Both the position numbers and the translations under genes were made by a program. A stretch of DNA of 64,000 nt from an uncultured Pseudorhodobacter sp. (GTDB lineage Bacteria; Pseudomonadota; Alphaproteobacteria; Rhodobacterales; Rhodobacteraceae), in assembly GCA_913062925.1 (NCBI GenBank), contig CAJXWJ010000002.1:1-64000 (forward strand), written 5' to 3'. Below, in pieces: positions 25,743-34,554 of this stretch. Position 1 is the stretch's first letter, and each line of letters opens with the position of its first letter. The notes under the pieces were generated by a model. That model worked only from the letters and a program-made list of their open reading frames with translations, was not told where the DNA came from and did no database searches.

Positions 25743-26665
25743 GCTTTTCTCCCTGTCACATCAGGTTTATGGGTCAGCGCTCGCAGTGCCAGCCGCCAGC
25801 CTCCGCGCTCGGCAGCGGCAAGCTGGCTCAGACGCCAGCCCAGCACGGCCAGAAACACCAGATGCCCCGCAAGGATCGAGATCTGCGGCGACAGCAGCGC
25901 CCCCAGCGATTGCACCACACCCAGAATGATGCCGCCAATCAGCGTGCCACGCAGCGAGCCGATGCCGCCGATCACCACCGCCTCGAAGGCAAAGATCAGC
26001 ATCATCGGGCCCGAAAACGGGGTCACTTGCGCCCGCATGGCCAGAAAGATCCCAGCCAGCCCCGCAAGCGCCACAGCAATCGCCGCTGCCCCGCGCTGCA
26101 CGCGGCGCGGATCAACCCCGCACAGGCTGGCAGCCTCGGCATCGCTTGAGGTGGCGCGCAGCGCGCGGCCAAAGGCGGTGCGCGTCAGGGTCAGATGCAG
26201 CGCCCCCAAAACCAGCACGGCGGTGACAAACATATAGACCGGCAGTTGGCCGACATAGATCCCGCCGGGCAGTTGCCAGCTTGCCCAAGACAGCGAGCCG
26301 ATATGCGCGCCCAAGGATTTGGTATTTGACCCAAACACCGCGAACATGCCGTTTTGCAGCGCCGCCCCAAGGCCAATGGTGGTCAGGATCGGCACCAAAA
26401 ACCCGCCCGCCAAGGCGCGCTCGAAGATAAAACGCTGCATCAGCCAGCCCAGCGCCGCCATGCCCAAAAGCGTGATCACAATCGCCAAAGGCACGCCAAG
26501 CCCCAAGCTTTGCACCAGCCACAGCGCCGAAAGTGCGCCCAGCACCGCCATGTCGCCATGCGCCAGATTGATAAAGCGCACCACGCCAAACATCAGCGAC
26601 AGCCCAGCGGCCAAAACCGCGTAATAGCCCCCAAGCAGGATGCCTTGGATCAGACTGTCAAGCAT
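25739..26665 (-). CDS. livH: Branched-chain-type ABC transporter permease LivH
   Basis: A 308-aa permease with the LivH signatures GILLGGYYAVLAAGLSLMFG, RFINLAHGDMAVLGA and IGGIGSLRGTLIGG. The start at 26665 is inside the end of livF (8-nt overlap), giving the canonical N-terminus; an in-frame start at 26704 is not supported. It forms the inner-membrane channel with LivM. Confidence 0.88.
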   Translation of the reverse strand: MLDSLIQGILLGGYYAVLAAGLSLMFGVVRFINLAHGDMAVLGALSALWLVQSLGLGVPLAIVITLLGMAALGWLMQRFIFERALAGGFLVPILTTIGLGAALQNGMFAVFGSNTKSLGAHIGSLSWASWQLPGGIYVGQLPVYMFVTAVLVLGALHLTLTRTAFGRALRATSSDAEAASLCGVDPRRVQRGAAAIAVALAGLAGIFLAMRAQVTPFSGPMMLIFAFEAVVIGGIGSLRGTLIGGIILGVVQSLGALLSPQISILAGHLVFLAVLGWRLSQLAAAERGGWRLALRALTHKPDVTGRKA

Positions 26666-27383
26666 GGCTTGGCTCCTTGGCCTTATGGATGCCGAAATAG
26701 GCATCGGTGATCTGTTGACGGGTCAAAGTCGCAGGGGGGCCATCCAGTTCCAGTTTGCCCTCGGCCATGCAGATCAGACGGCTGCAAAACGCCATGGCGC
26801 GGGTCAGATCCTGTTCGACCAAGATCAGCGTGACATGGCCGCGCAGGGTTTCCAAAGACTGATAAAGCCCCTCGACCGCCGCAGGCGAGAGGCCCAAAGA
26901 CACCTCATCAAGCAGCATCACACTGGGGTTCGAGATCAGCGCGCGCGCAATTGCCACTGCTTGACGCTGCCCGCCCGAAAGCCCGCCAGCAGGCCGATGC
27001 AACAAAGCGGTCAGCTGCGGCAGCGCGTCACAAACCGTGGCCATGCTCCAATCGCCCTTGCGGCCATTTTCGGCTGCAATCTGCAAGTTTTCCGCCACCG
27101 TCATATCGCCAAACAGCCGCCGCCCCTCGGGCGAAAGCGCGATGCCGGCCTTAAGCCGCGCATGGGCGGGCAAGCTGGTGACAGGCGCACCATGCAGCAA
27201 AATCTCGCCCTCAGCTGCCGGGTGCAGCCCCGAGATCATTCGCATCAGGGTGGTTTTTCCAGCCCCATTGGCGCCGATCACCGCCAGCACCTCTTTGGCG
27301 GCAAGGCGCAGCGACACGCCTTTGACCGCCTGCAACTGGCCATGGCGGCCGCTAAGATTTGTAAGCGTTAGGGCATCGGTCAT
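26658..27383 (-). CDS. livF: Branched-chain-type ABC transporter ATPase LivF
   Basis: A 241-aa ATPase with Walker A GANGAGKT, signature LSGGQRQA (in GGLSGGQRQAVAIARAL) and Walker B VMLLDEVSLGLSP. The LivF pattern SPEGRRLFGDMTVAENL is clear. It overlaps livG by ATGA and livH by 8 nt. Confidence 0.9.
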   Translation of the reverse strand: MTDALTLTNLSGRHGQLQAVKGVSLRLAAKEVLAVIGANGAGKTTLMRMISGLHPAAEGEILLHGAPVTSLPAHARLKAGIALSPEGRRLFGDMTVAENLQIAAENGRKGDWSMATVCDALPQLTALLHRPAGGLSGGQRQAVAIARALISNPSVMLLDEVSLGLSPAAVEGLYQSLETLRGHVTLILVEQDLTRAMAFCSRLICMAEGKLELDGPPATLTRQQITDAYFGIHKAKEPSHA

Positions 27384-28126
27384 TCTGGACTGCTCCCCAA
27401 ATAGGCGCGCTGCACTTGCGGATGGGCCATCACATCGCGGGGATCGCCCTGCGCCAAAATCCGGCCCTCGGCCATGCAGACCAGCCGCGTCACCACCCGC
27501 AACAGCGCGTGCAAAATATGCTCGATCCAGACCACAGTCATGCCATCGGCCTGAAGGCTGCGGATCAGATCAATCAGCGCGCCCAATTCGGCCTCGGTCA
27601 GCCCGCCGCCGATTTCATCCAGCAAAATCACCGACGGCCGCGTGGCCAAAGCACGCGCCACCTCCAGCCGTTTGCGATCAAGCAGGCCCAAAGAGGCCGC
27701 CGAGCGGTTGGCCAAAGCCAAAAGGCCCGTGCGGCGCAAGATCTCTGCCGCCTCATCCGTGGCGGTGGCCTGATCCATCCCCGCACCCGACCGCGCGGCC
27801 ACATGCACATTTTCAAACACCGACATGCCCAAAAACGGCCGCGGCACCTGATGCGTGCGTGCAAGCCCTAGGCGGCAGCGCTCGGCAGCAGAGGTGCCCG
27901 ACAGGTTTTCCCCCGCCAGATGAATGCTGCCCGAGCTGACCGGAAACGACCCCGCAAGCGCACCAAAAAGCGTGGTCTTGCCCGCGCCATTGGGCCCCAC
28001 AATGCCAACCGCCTCGCCCGGCATGGCGTGAAAATCCACATCAAACAACACTTTCAGCGCGCCGTAAGATTTATTCACCCCGCTTGCGCGCAGCATAGGC
28101 TCTGCCGTCATGGCTTGCATCATCAT
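27380..28126 (-). CDS. livG: Branched-chain-type ABC transporter ATPase LivG
   Basis: A 248-aa ATPase: Walker A GPNGAGKT, LivG segment LARTHQVPRPFLGMSVFENV, Walker B VILLDEIGGGLTEAE and H-loop WIEHILHALL. The canonical signature LSGGQ is poorly conserved (ASLGLLDRKRLEVARAL), as is common in LivG. The start at 28126 is the first of three consecutive ATGs after GGGAACAAAGGG; a start at 28333 would overlap the binding-protein gene. Confidence 0.87.
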   Translation of the reverse strand: MMMQAMTAEPMLRASGVNKSYGALKVLFDVDFHAMPGEAVGIVGPNGAGKTTLFGALAGSFPVSSGSIHLAGENLSGTSAAERCRLGLARTHQVPRPFLGMSVFENVHVAARSGAGMDQATATDEAAEILRRTGLLALANRSAASLGLLDRKRLEVARALATRPSVILLDEIGGGLTEAELGALIDLIRSLQADGMTVVWIEHILHALLRVVTRLVCMAEGRILAQGDPRDVMAHPQVQRAYLGSSPE

Positions 28127-28191
28127 GCCCTTTGTTCCCTTTTGCCCCGCGAAAAACTGGCGGCGGGCTGCGCGCCCGCCACCGGCATGCC

Positions 28192-29502
28192 TTAGCCAAA
28201 GGCCAGAGGCTTGAACGCCGAAGTCAGCGGCAGACCGGGGAAATCGGCATTCGAGACCAGATCCAGCTGGAACTGGAACGGCCCATCGCTGGCCTTGTTC
28301 CACTGACCGCCTGCTAGACCGCTGACGGCGCAATTGTGCATCGGGCCGTTGCCAAAATCGACCGTGCCAACGGCCGTATCTGCCTTCAGCTTTGGCAATG
28401 CAGCCGCCATCGCCTCTTTGTCCTTGGGGCTGCCAGCCTGCACGGCCAATGCCAAGGCCGCATCAAACAACGAGGCCGAAGCCCCCAGCGCCTGCGCCCA
28501 TTGCGCGCCGGTTGCGGCCTCGTAACCTGCGGCCAGATCGGCGCTGCTCAATCCTGCGGCGGCCGAGGCAAAGGGGAAGGCAGGGTGCCAATAAACCCCG
28601 GTGCAAAGGCTTTGCCCCAGATCGCCCAGACCTTCCATTTCGGCGGCAAAAAGCCCCGCTTTGGCCATCTGCATGATCTTCAACTGCTGGGCCAGCCCCT
28701 GCTGTGCAGCTTGACGCCAGAACACCGGAAAATCTGGTGGGAAGGGGAAGCAGACCACAATCTCGACCCCTGCCGCTTTAAAGGCGTTGATATGGGTGCT
28801 GAAATCCTGCGTCATATTCTCGTAAGGGCCCGGATCGACCACATCCCAGCCGGCGGCAGCAAGTGCGGGCAACAGGCCTGCGCGGATTGCATTGCCGTCA
28901 GCATCCGAAGGCACCAGCGCGCCAACCTTCTTATTTGTCTCAAGAAGGCTCCATTGTCCGTTGTAAAGGTTCAAGAAATTCTGCGAGCCAAAGGAGTAAT
29001 GAAAGGTCCATTTGAACGACTGCGCCTCTGGTTTGCCGCCACGGCCAAAGTAAAATGCCTCCCAAGGGGCAACGGTTGACAGGCAGGGCGTGGCGCCAGC
29101 TTCGCAGGCGTCCGAGACAGGGTTGACGGTCTCGGGGGCTGAATGGGTCAAGATCAAGTCGGGGGCTGCCGAGTTGATCATGTCGCGGGTGATCTGGCTG
29201 GCGCGCACCGGGTCTGATTGGGTGTCGGCGGTGATGATCTCGACCATCATCTTGCTGCCGTTGACATCAATGCCGCCTGCCAGATTGGCGCGGATGGTGT
29301 CGATCAGATAGCTGTCGGCCGCACCAAAGATGCCCAAAGGCCCCGATTGCGGGCCGATGTAGCCGATCTTGAAGGTGGCTGCGTCTTGACCAAAAGCCCG
29401 GCTACCGATCAACGGTGCCGCAAGGGCGGACCCGCCGATCAGGCGATTGAACTGTCGCCGCGTGATGTTCGCTGCGGGTATGGCCTTGGAACTATTATTC
29501 AT
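28192..29502 (-). CDS. Liv-type periplasmic substrate-binding protein with Tat signal
   Basis: A 436-aa family-6 periplasmic binding protein. Residues 14-20 (TRRQFNR) plus a short hydrophobic stretch (LIGGSALAAPLIG) form a twin-arginine signal, with cleavage probably near SRAFG-QDA. The mature part starts TFKIGYIGPQSGPLGIFG, standard for the group. The ATG at 29502 has GGGAGGA upstream. It is the first gene of the transporter operon with livG, livF, livH, livM and a hydrolase. An aromatic acid ligand is suggested by the surrounding catabolic genes. Confidence 0.88.
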   Translation of the reverse strand: MNNSSKAIPAANITRRQFNRLIGGSALAAPLIGSRAFGQDAATFKIGYIGPQSGPLGIFGAADSYLIDTIRANLAGGIDVNGSKMMVEIITADTQSDPVRASQITRDMINSAAPDLILTHSAPETVNPVSDACEAGATPCLSTVAPWEAFYFGRGGKPEAQSFKWTFHYSFGSQNFLNLYNGQWSLLETNKKVGALVPSDADGNAIRAGLLPALAAAGWDVVDPGPYENMTQDFSTHINAFKAAGVEIVVCFPFPPDFPVFWRQAAQQGLAQQLKIMQMAKAGLFAAEMEGLGDLGQSLCTGVYWHPAFPFASAAAGLSSADLAAGYEAATGAQWAQALGASASLFDAALALAVQAGSPKDKEAMAAALPKLKADTAVGTVDFGNGPMHNCAVSGLAGGQWNKASDGPFQFQLDLVSNADFPGLPLTSAFKPLAFG

Positions 29503-29564
29503 ATTGTCCTCCCGTTGTTTGATAGGACTGCCACTGCGCAGAGGCATGGCGGCAGTCAGGGTGC

Positions 29565-30107
29565 TTAAACTTTGATCGGTGTAAAAAAGTTGCTCTGTGC
29601 CTTGGCGCCGCCAGCTTCATTCATGGCCGAAACATCGTGCATTGCGTTGATGTTCACCTCGGACGGCCTGAAGCGTTTCGAATAGCCAATCCCCAGCGCC
29701 AAAGCTTGCGATCTATTGCCCGTGCCAAAGACCGCGCCTGCCAGCTTGTCCTTGGTCAGTTGCTGGCGATAATAGCCAACCACACCAATGCTTTGGTTAT
29801 TGGCGACGGCCTTCAGCGCCGTCGTGTTGACCAAGATTTCACTGCCCGCTTCAAAGCTGTTGGCCTGAAGCATCCAAGACACATCCAGCGGCACCGGCAG
29901 ATTGGTGCCCGCACCGTCATAGATGTCGCCATAAAAAAGCTCGGAGCGGCTGGCAAAACACAGACCGCGCGGCAGGTTTGCGCCGACGGGCACGCCGATT
30001 GTGGCGCCACCAGGCATCGCAGCGGGTGTGCTTGGCTCGCGGGCCTCTGCGGTGCCTAAAGCCAGCGACAAGGCTAAACTGGCAGCAATGACAAATATAG
30101 GCATCAT
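29565..30107 (-). CDS. Small secreted/outer-membrane-type protein
   Basis: A 180-aa protein with a signal peptide (MMPIFVIAASLALSLALGTAEA). The mature start (GGATIGVPVGANLPRGLCFASRSELFYGDIYDG) and later beta-strand-like segments resemble the start of Phenol_MetA_deg outer-membrane proteins, which are usually about 300 aa; the middle of that fold appears short here. It could be a compact or internally deleted version. It lies between the binding-protein and alcohol dehydrogenase genes on the same strand, so a role in outer-membrane passage of aromatics is possible. Start at 30107 or 30104. Confidence 0.55.
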   Translation of the reverse strand: MMPIFVIAASLALSLALGTAEAREPSTPAAMPGGATIGVPVGANLPRGLCFASRSELFYGDIYDGAGTNLPVPLDVSWMLQANSFEAGSEILVNTTALKAVANNQSIGVVGYYRQQLTKDKLAGAVFGTGNRSQALALGIGYSKRFRPSEVNINAMHDVSAMNEAGGAKAQSNFFTPIKV

Positions 30108-30181
30108 CAGAGGGCCTTCCTCAGAGCTTTTGACTTTGGCCTGCCACCAAATTGGTGGCAGTTTTTGCAAAGGATTTTGGG

Positions 30182-30949
30182 TTAAACGTAAAGTGCGTCG
30201 ATGCCGCCATCGACAGGCAGATTGATCCCGGTGATCCAGCGCGCCGCGTCCGAGCACAAAAACAGCACGGGCGGCGCAATTTCATCGGCAATTGCAGGGC
30301 GCTTAATATTTGCAGCGTCAGCGGCAACACGATCTTCGCCCAGCATCTGCACAAACTCGCCCAAAATCGGCGTGAACACCGGCCCCGGGGCGACCGCATT
30401 CATGCGGATGTCATTTTGCATGAAAAGATCATAGCCGCGCTTTTTGGTCCAAACTACCAAAGCCTCTTTGAAGTATTGATAGCATGTTGCTTGCGGCACA
30501 GGGTTTTTCGCAAGCCAAGCCGCGCCCTCGGCAAAGCTTTTGGTCGCAGCCAGCGCTTTGTGCTGATCGACACGCTTGGGCCATTCCACGCCCAAAATCG
30601 AGGTAATGTTCACCACAGCCCCGCCCTTGACGATCTTGGGAAGCGCCGCCTCGGTCAGATGCCGCAAACCCAAATAGTTGACGCGCGCCACAATCTCGCG
30701 ATCAAGCATCCCAGAAACGCCCGCTGCATTTACCAGAGCGTCAATGCCAGCCGGCAGCGCCTGCACGGCGGCATCAATTGCCGCGGTATCGCCCATATCG
30801 ATCTTGATAAAGCCATCCAGCGTGATCATCGGATCATTGCGATCCAAGCCGATCACCTGCGCCCCTTTGAACCGCGCAAGCCGTGCAATCTCGGCGCCGA
30901 TGCCCGAAGATGCCCCAGTGATTGCAAGTGTTTTTCCGTACAAGTCCAT
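30182..30949 (-). CDS. calA: Coniferyl-alcohol dehydrogenase-type SDR
   Basis: A 255-aa short-chain dehydrogenase with TGASSGIG cofactor motif, NAAGVSG, a serine at NITSILG, and the catalytic Y-x-x-x-K in CYQYFKEALVVWT. The Y-F-K-E-A pattern, the C-terminal INLPVDGGIDALYV and the exact 255-aa length are those of the 3-alpha-HSD/coniferyl alcohol dehydrogenase CalA group. It should oxidise coniferyl alcohol to the aldehyde with NAD. The neighbouring aldehyde dehydrogenase would then give ferulate, feeding the CoA ligase at 15692. Confidence 0.8.
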   Translation of the reverse strand: MDLYGKTLAITGASSGIGAEIARLARFKGAQVIGLDRNDPMITLDGFIKIDMGDTAAIDAAVQALPAGIDALVNAAGVSGMLDREIVARVNYLGLRHLTEAALPKIVKGGAVVNITSILGVEWPKRVDQHKALAATKSFAEGAAWLAKNPVPQATCYQYFKEALVVWTKKRGYDLFMQNDIRMNAVAPGPVFTPILGEFVQMLGEDRVAADAANIKRPAIADEIAPPVLFLCSDAARWITGINLPVDGGIDALYV

Positions 30950-31030
30950 GTTTTTATTCCAGTTTTAGTTTGCAAGTCGCCAACGCCCCCAAAGGGGCGG
31001 CAGCATCGCTTACAAGTGAGGGGGATCAGA

Positions 31031-32503
31031 TTAGAACGGGTACATCACGGCATCGGGGCGCGAGGTAATCCAGACCCATTGGCTGAACTCTTCCCAAATC
31101 GCAGGCCCCGAGATCCGGCTGCCATTGCCCGATTTACCACGCCCGCCAAAGGGCGCGTTGGGGCTGGCCATAACCGTTTGATCGTTGATATGCAGATGAC
31201 CAACCTTCAAACGCATGCCAAGTTTGCGCGCCCGTTCGATGTCTTTGGCGATGATGCCAGCGGCCAGACCAAATTCGGTCATATTGGCCAGTTCGACCGC
31301 GTGATCGTCGCTGTCATAGGCCACCACCACCGCAACAGGGCCAAAGATCTCTTCCTCAAAGGCGCGCATGCCGGGTTTGACCCCCGAAAGCACCGTTGCC
31401 GGAAACATCCGTCCAACCGGCGTGCCGCCCGCCAAAAGCTTGGCACCCTTGGCCACGGCCTCATCGACAATTGCTTTGACCAGCGCCACTTGACCGTCAG
31501 AAATCAGCGGCCCCAGCGCGCATTGCTCGGTGGCAGGGTTGCCCACCGGCAGACGCGCGGCCTTAACGGCAAGCTCGGCTGCAAAGGCCTCAGCGGTTGC
31601 AGCTGGCGCAAGGATCAGCCCCGTCGCCATGCAAATCTGGCCCTGATGCAGCCAAGTGCCCCAAGCCGCATTGGCCGCAGCCAGCGCGAAATCGGCATCG
31701 TCTTGGATGATAAGCGCATTCTTGCCACCAAGCTCCAGCTGCACCTTTTTCAGGTTACGGCCGCAAATTTCACCCACTTTGGCCCCGACATTGGGCGATC
31801 CTGTAAAGGACACCATAGCGATATTGCGATCTTCGCACAGCGCCGTGCCCGCCTCGGCCCCACCCGGGATGATGTGCAAAATGCCCTCGGGCAGACCCGC
31901 TGCTTCGAAGATGCGGGCGATGATGATGCCGCCACTGATCGGGGTGCGCGGGTCGGGCTTGTGGACCACTGCATTGCCGGTGGCCAAGGCCGCTGCAATT
32001 GCGCGGATAGACAGGATCAGCGGAAAGTTAAACGGCGAGATCACGCCAACAACCCCATGCGCAACGCGGATCACCTCTTCGTCGCGCCCGTCAAGTGAGG
32101 CGACAAGGCGGCGGGTTGGCTCCATCGCGGCCTCGGCTGCTGCGCGCAAAAACCCCGCTGAATGTTCGATTTCGATTGCGGCCTTGGGATAGATCGAACC
32201 AGACTCGCGGATGATCCAGGGGATCAGCTCTTCGCGATGCTGCTCCAAAGCATCTGCCGCAAGGCTTAAGATCGCGGCGCGGCGCTCGGGGGCGGTTGCC
32301 TCCCAAGCGGGCTGGGCGGCGGCGGCGACGGCTGCGGCAAGCGCAACATCTGCCGCATTGCCATTGCCAACCAAGCCCACAAGGCTACCGTCAGCTGGGG
32401 CTGTGACCTCATAGGCCCCGCCTGCGGCCTTGCCCCAACCACTCGAGAAAATCATCCCTGCCCAAGCCTCTTGTGCAAGAAAAACCGGTGTCGCTCCGTC
32501 CAT
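31031..32503 (-). CDS. calB: Aromatic aldehyde dehydrogenase (coniferyl/benzaldehyde type)
   Basis: A 490-aa aldehyde dehydrogenase. Active-site elements: VISPFNFPLILSIRAIAAAL, glutamate in QLELGGKNALI, and catalytic cysteine in HQGQICMATG. The C-terminus (NAPFGGRGKSGNGSR) is typical of benzaldehyde, vanillin or coniferyl aldehyde dehydrogenases. The ATG at 32503 has GGGAGG upstream. It is the first gene of the alcohol/aldehyde oxidation set and is divergent from the XylR-like regulator. Confidence 0.85.
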   Translation of the reverse strand: MDGATPVFLAQEAWAGMIFSSGWGKAAGGAYEVTAPADGSLVGLVGNGNAADVALAAAVAAAAQPAWEATAPERRAAILSLAADALEQHREELIPWIIRESGSIYPKAAIEIEHSAGFLRAAAEAAMEPTRRLVASLDGRDEEVIRVAHGVVGVISPFNFPLILSIRAIAAALATGNAVVHKPDPRTPISGGIIIARIFEAAGLPEGILHIIPGGAEAGTALCEDRNIAMVSFTGSPNVGAKVGEICGRNLKKVQLELGGKNALIIQDDADFALAAANAAWGTWLHQGQICMATGLILAPAATAEAFAAELAVKAARLPVGNPATEQCALGPLISDGQVALVKAIVDEAVAKGAKLLAGGTPVGRMFPATVLSGVKPGMRAFEEEIFGPVAVVVAYDSDDHAVELANMTEFGLAAGIIAKDIERARKLGMRLKVGHLHINDQTVMASPNAPFGGRGKSGNGSRISGPAIWEEFSQWVWITSRPDAVMYPF

Positions 32504-32759
32504 GCAAACCTCCCAATATCGCCAAACTTGATCCGATCCGCATCTGTTGCAACGCAAGATTTGCGATCGGAAACACTCCTCCTCGAGCGCTTTGAACTAT
32601 GTAAATGTCCAAAAAATATGTTTGGCAATAAATAATTATAACTTACTCATATTAAGCAAAAAACTAATATATAACATATATTTAAATTGAAGTACTTGCC
32701 AAAACACCAATTTCATGAAACAGATGAAACAGGGTTGATGCTTCATGAAATGGTGAAAA
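32504..32759. promoter_or_regulatory. Divergent promoter region with TTTCATGAAA palindromes
   Basis: A 256-bp A+T-rich region. A perfect palindrome TTTCATGAAA at 32711-32720 and TTCATGAAA at 32742-32750 lie about 30 bp apart, roughly three helical turns, and a 9-bp tandem ATGAAACAG (32715-32723, 32724-32732) overlaps the first. They end about 10 bp before the regulator start, so autoregulation is likely. I looked for sigma-54 GG-N10-GC promoters facing the aldehyde dehydrogenase gene and saw none convincing. Confidence 0.6.
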
Positions 32760-34439
32760 ATGGTCGAACGCATCTCATTGACCGAGGCCTCGCGCAGAGC
32801 GCCACGAATCACGGCGCGGGGGGACAGCGCCCTATTGGAAGAGGGGGCCGCCCCAACGCTGGCTGATCTGGCTGGTGCGCTGCAATTCGCGCTTGGCGAT
32901 GGCCGCATCTGGCTTAGTGAAGCGCGCATGGTGATGATGCAGACGCAGGTTTTGGGCCGGTTGCGCAGCGATCTGATCAAGACCGTCGGCATCGATACCG
33001 CGCGTAGCATGTTCTATCGCACCGGCTGGCAACAGGGTAAGCTTTATGCCGATCTGGTCACCAAACGCTTTCAGCAAGACGACCTTACCGCTGCATTGGC
33101 CGCAGGGCCACGGCTGCACACGATGGAGGGTTTTGTTAAAGTCACCACCAAGCGCTTTGAATTTGACATCAAGCGTGGGCATTATCACGGCGAATTTCAC
33201 TGGCACGACAGCACCGAAGCGGTCGAGCATCTGCGCGCCTTTGGCGTCTCGGATTGCCCGACCTGCTGGATGCAAGTCGGCGTGCCTGCGGGCTTCACCA
33301 CGGCGCTTTTGGGTCAGCCGGTGATCTTTCGGGAGGTGGAATGCATGGGCATGGGGGCCGAGCGCTGCGTGGTGATCGGGCGCAACGCCGCCGCTTGGGG
33401 CAGCGATGTGCCAGAGCTGCACGAATTCACCAGCGCCGCGCCACGCCCACGCAGCAAGCCTTGGTCCCCCGCCAGCACCGAGCCGCGCCCGCGCAAGCCA
33501 GAAGTGCCGCTGGCAATCATCGGCAAGACCCTTGGCATCGAGCGGGCCAGACGGCTGCTAGAGAGGGTTGCAGGCTATGACGAGCCGGTGATTTTTCTGG
33601 GCGAGCCGGGCACCGGCAAAGAGTTCTTTGCCCGCCGCCTGCACGAGATCGGCCGCACCCCAAAAGCCGCCTTTGTCACAGTGAACTGCGATGCCTATGC
33701 CACTGGCGGCTCGGATTTGGCACTGTTTGGCAGCGACGGCGCGATCGAGCGCGCGCAGGGCGGCACGCTGTTTCTGAACGATCTGTTCAGCCTGCCGCGC
33801 GCATTGCAATCGCAGCTAGCCACCTATCTGGGCAACGCAACAAAAGGCCCCAACGCCATTCGGGTAATGTCGGCCACCAGCACCACACCGGATGCCGAAG
33901 TGGCCAAGGGCGCCTTTCGCGCCGATCTTTACTTCCGCCTCTCGCTTTTGCCGATCGTGATCCCCGCGCTGCGGGACCGGCGCGACGATCTGCCGATGCT
34001 GATTGACCACTTTTTGCATCTGCACAGCACCACCCACCGTAAACCCCTGCGCCATGTCACGGTTGCGGCCCGTGATCTGCTGATGCGCTATGACTTCCCC
34101 GGCAATGTCCGCGAATTGTCCAATATGATCGAGCGCGGCGTGATCTATGCCGAACCGGGGGGCGATCTCGAGATCTCGCATATGTTCACCGGGATGGAAC
34201 AGATGCCGGAATTTGTCGATGGGCTGCATGCCTCGGGGCGGATCGTGCGGCGTCGCGCGCAAGACGGGCTCTCGGCCTCCTTGCCCCCCCGCAGCTTTGA
34301 CGAGCTGGAAAGCGACACCTATCGCGCCGCCCTCGCCACGGCCAATGGCAATATCTCGGCCGCCGCCCGCGCGCTTGGGCTTAGTCGGGCAAAGCTGGAT
34401 TACCGGCTCACCAAATTGGGTCTTTTGAAGGGCGGCTAG
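32760..34439 (+). CDS. XylR/DmpR-like activator lacking the GAFTGA loop
   Basis: A 559-aa protein: XylR_N sensor domain about 34-140, V4R domain about 145-208 (with C166, C169, C195, C203), AAA+ domain about 250-480, and a Fis-type HTH at the end (NISAAARALGLSRAKLDYRLTKL). Walker A is intact (GEPGTGKE, 281-288). The segment after ALFG goes straight to SDGAIERAQGGTLFLND, so the GAFTGA sigma-54-contact loop is deleted, and the Walker B D-E is N340-D341. Arginine-finger region (FRADLYFRLSLLPIVIPALRDR) is kept. It may work without sigma-54, as TyrR does. Likely targets: the divergent aldehyde dehydrogenase set and/or the pca genes downstream. Confidence 0.85.
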   Translation: MVERISLTEASRRAPRITARGDSALLEEGAAPTLADLAGALQFALGDGRIWLSEARMVMMQTQVLGRLRSDLIKTVGIDTARSMFYRTGWQQGKLYADLVTKRFQQDDLTAALAAGPRLHTMEGFVKVTTKRFEFDIKRGHYHGEFHWHDSTEAVEHLRAFGVSDCPTCWMQVGVPAGFTTALLGQPVIFREVECMGMGAERCVVIGRNAAAWGSDVPELHEFTSAAPRPRSKPWSPASTEPRPRKPEVPLAIIGKTLGIERARRLLERVAGYDEPVIFLGEPGTGKEFFARRLHEIGRTPKAAFVTVNCDAYATGGSDLALFGSDGAIERAQGGTLFLNDLFSLPRALQSQLATYLGNATKGPNAIRVMSATSTTPDAEVAKGAFRADLYFRLSLLPIVIPALRDRRDDLPMLIDHFLHLHSTTHRKPLRHVTVAARDLLMRYDFPGNVRELSNMIERGVIYAEPGGDLEISHMFTGMEQMPEFVDGLHASGRIVRRRAQDGLSASLPPRSFDELESDTYRAALATANGNISAAARALGLSRAKLDYRLTKLGLLKGG

Positions 34440-34554
34440 GCAAAGTTAGGCGCCAAACCTGCTGAATTCATAATCTTATCGGTATAATCTCGCGCGGTTT
34501 ATGCATTTTACAGCTGAAAACCTATCGCATATCTTATGGACAGGAGAGAATTTC

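Noticed and set aside
30152-32098. A 648-codon open frame on the plus strand
   Set aside because: It is antisense to the SDR and aldehyde dehydrogenase genes, both of which show clear motifs; the frame itself shows none.
32504-32759. Sigma-54 promoter (GG-N10-GC) facing the aldehyde dehydrogenase gene
   Set aside because: Read on the minus strand, the candidate GG positions do not have GC at the required spacing.
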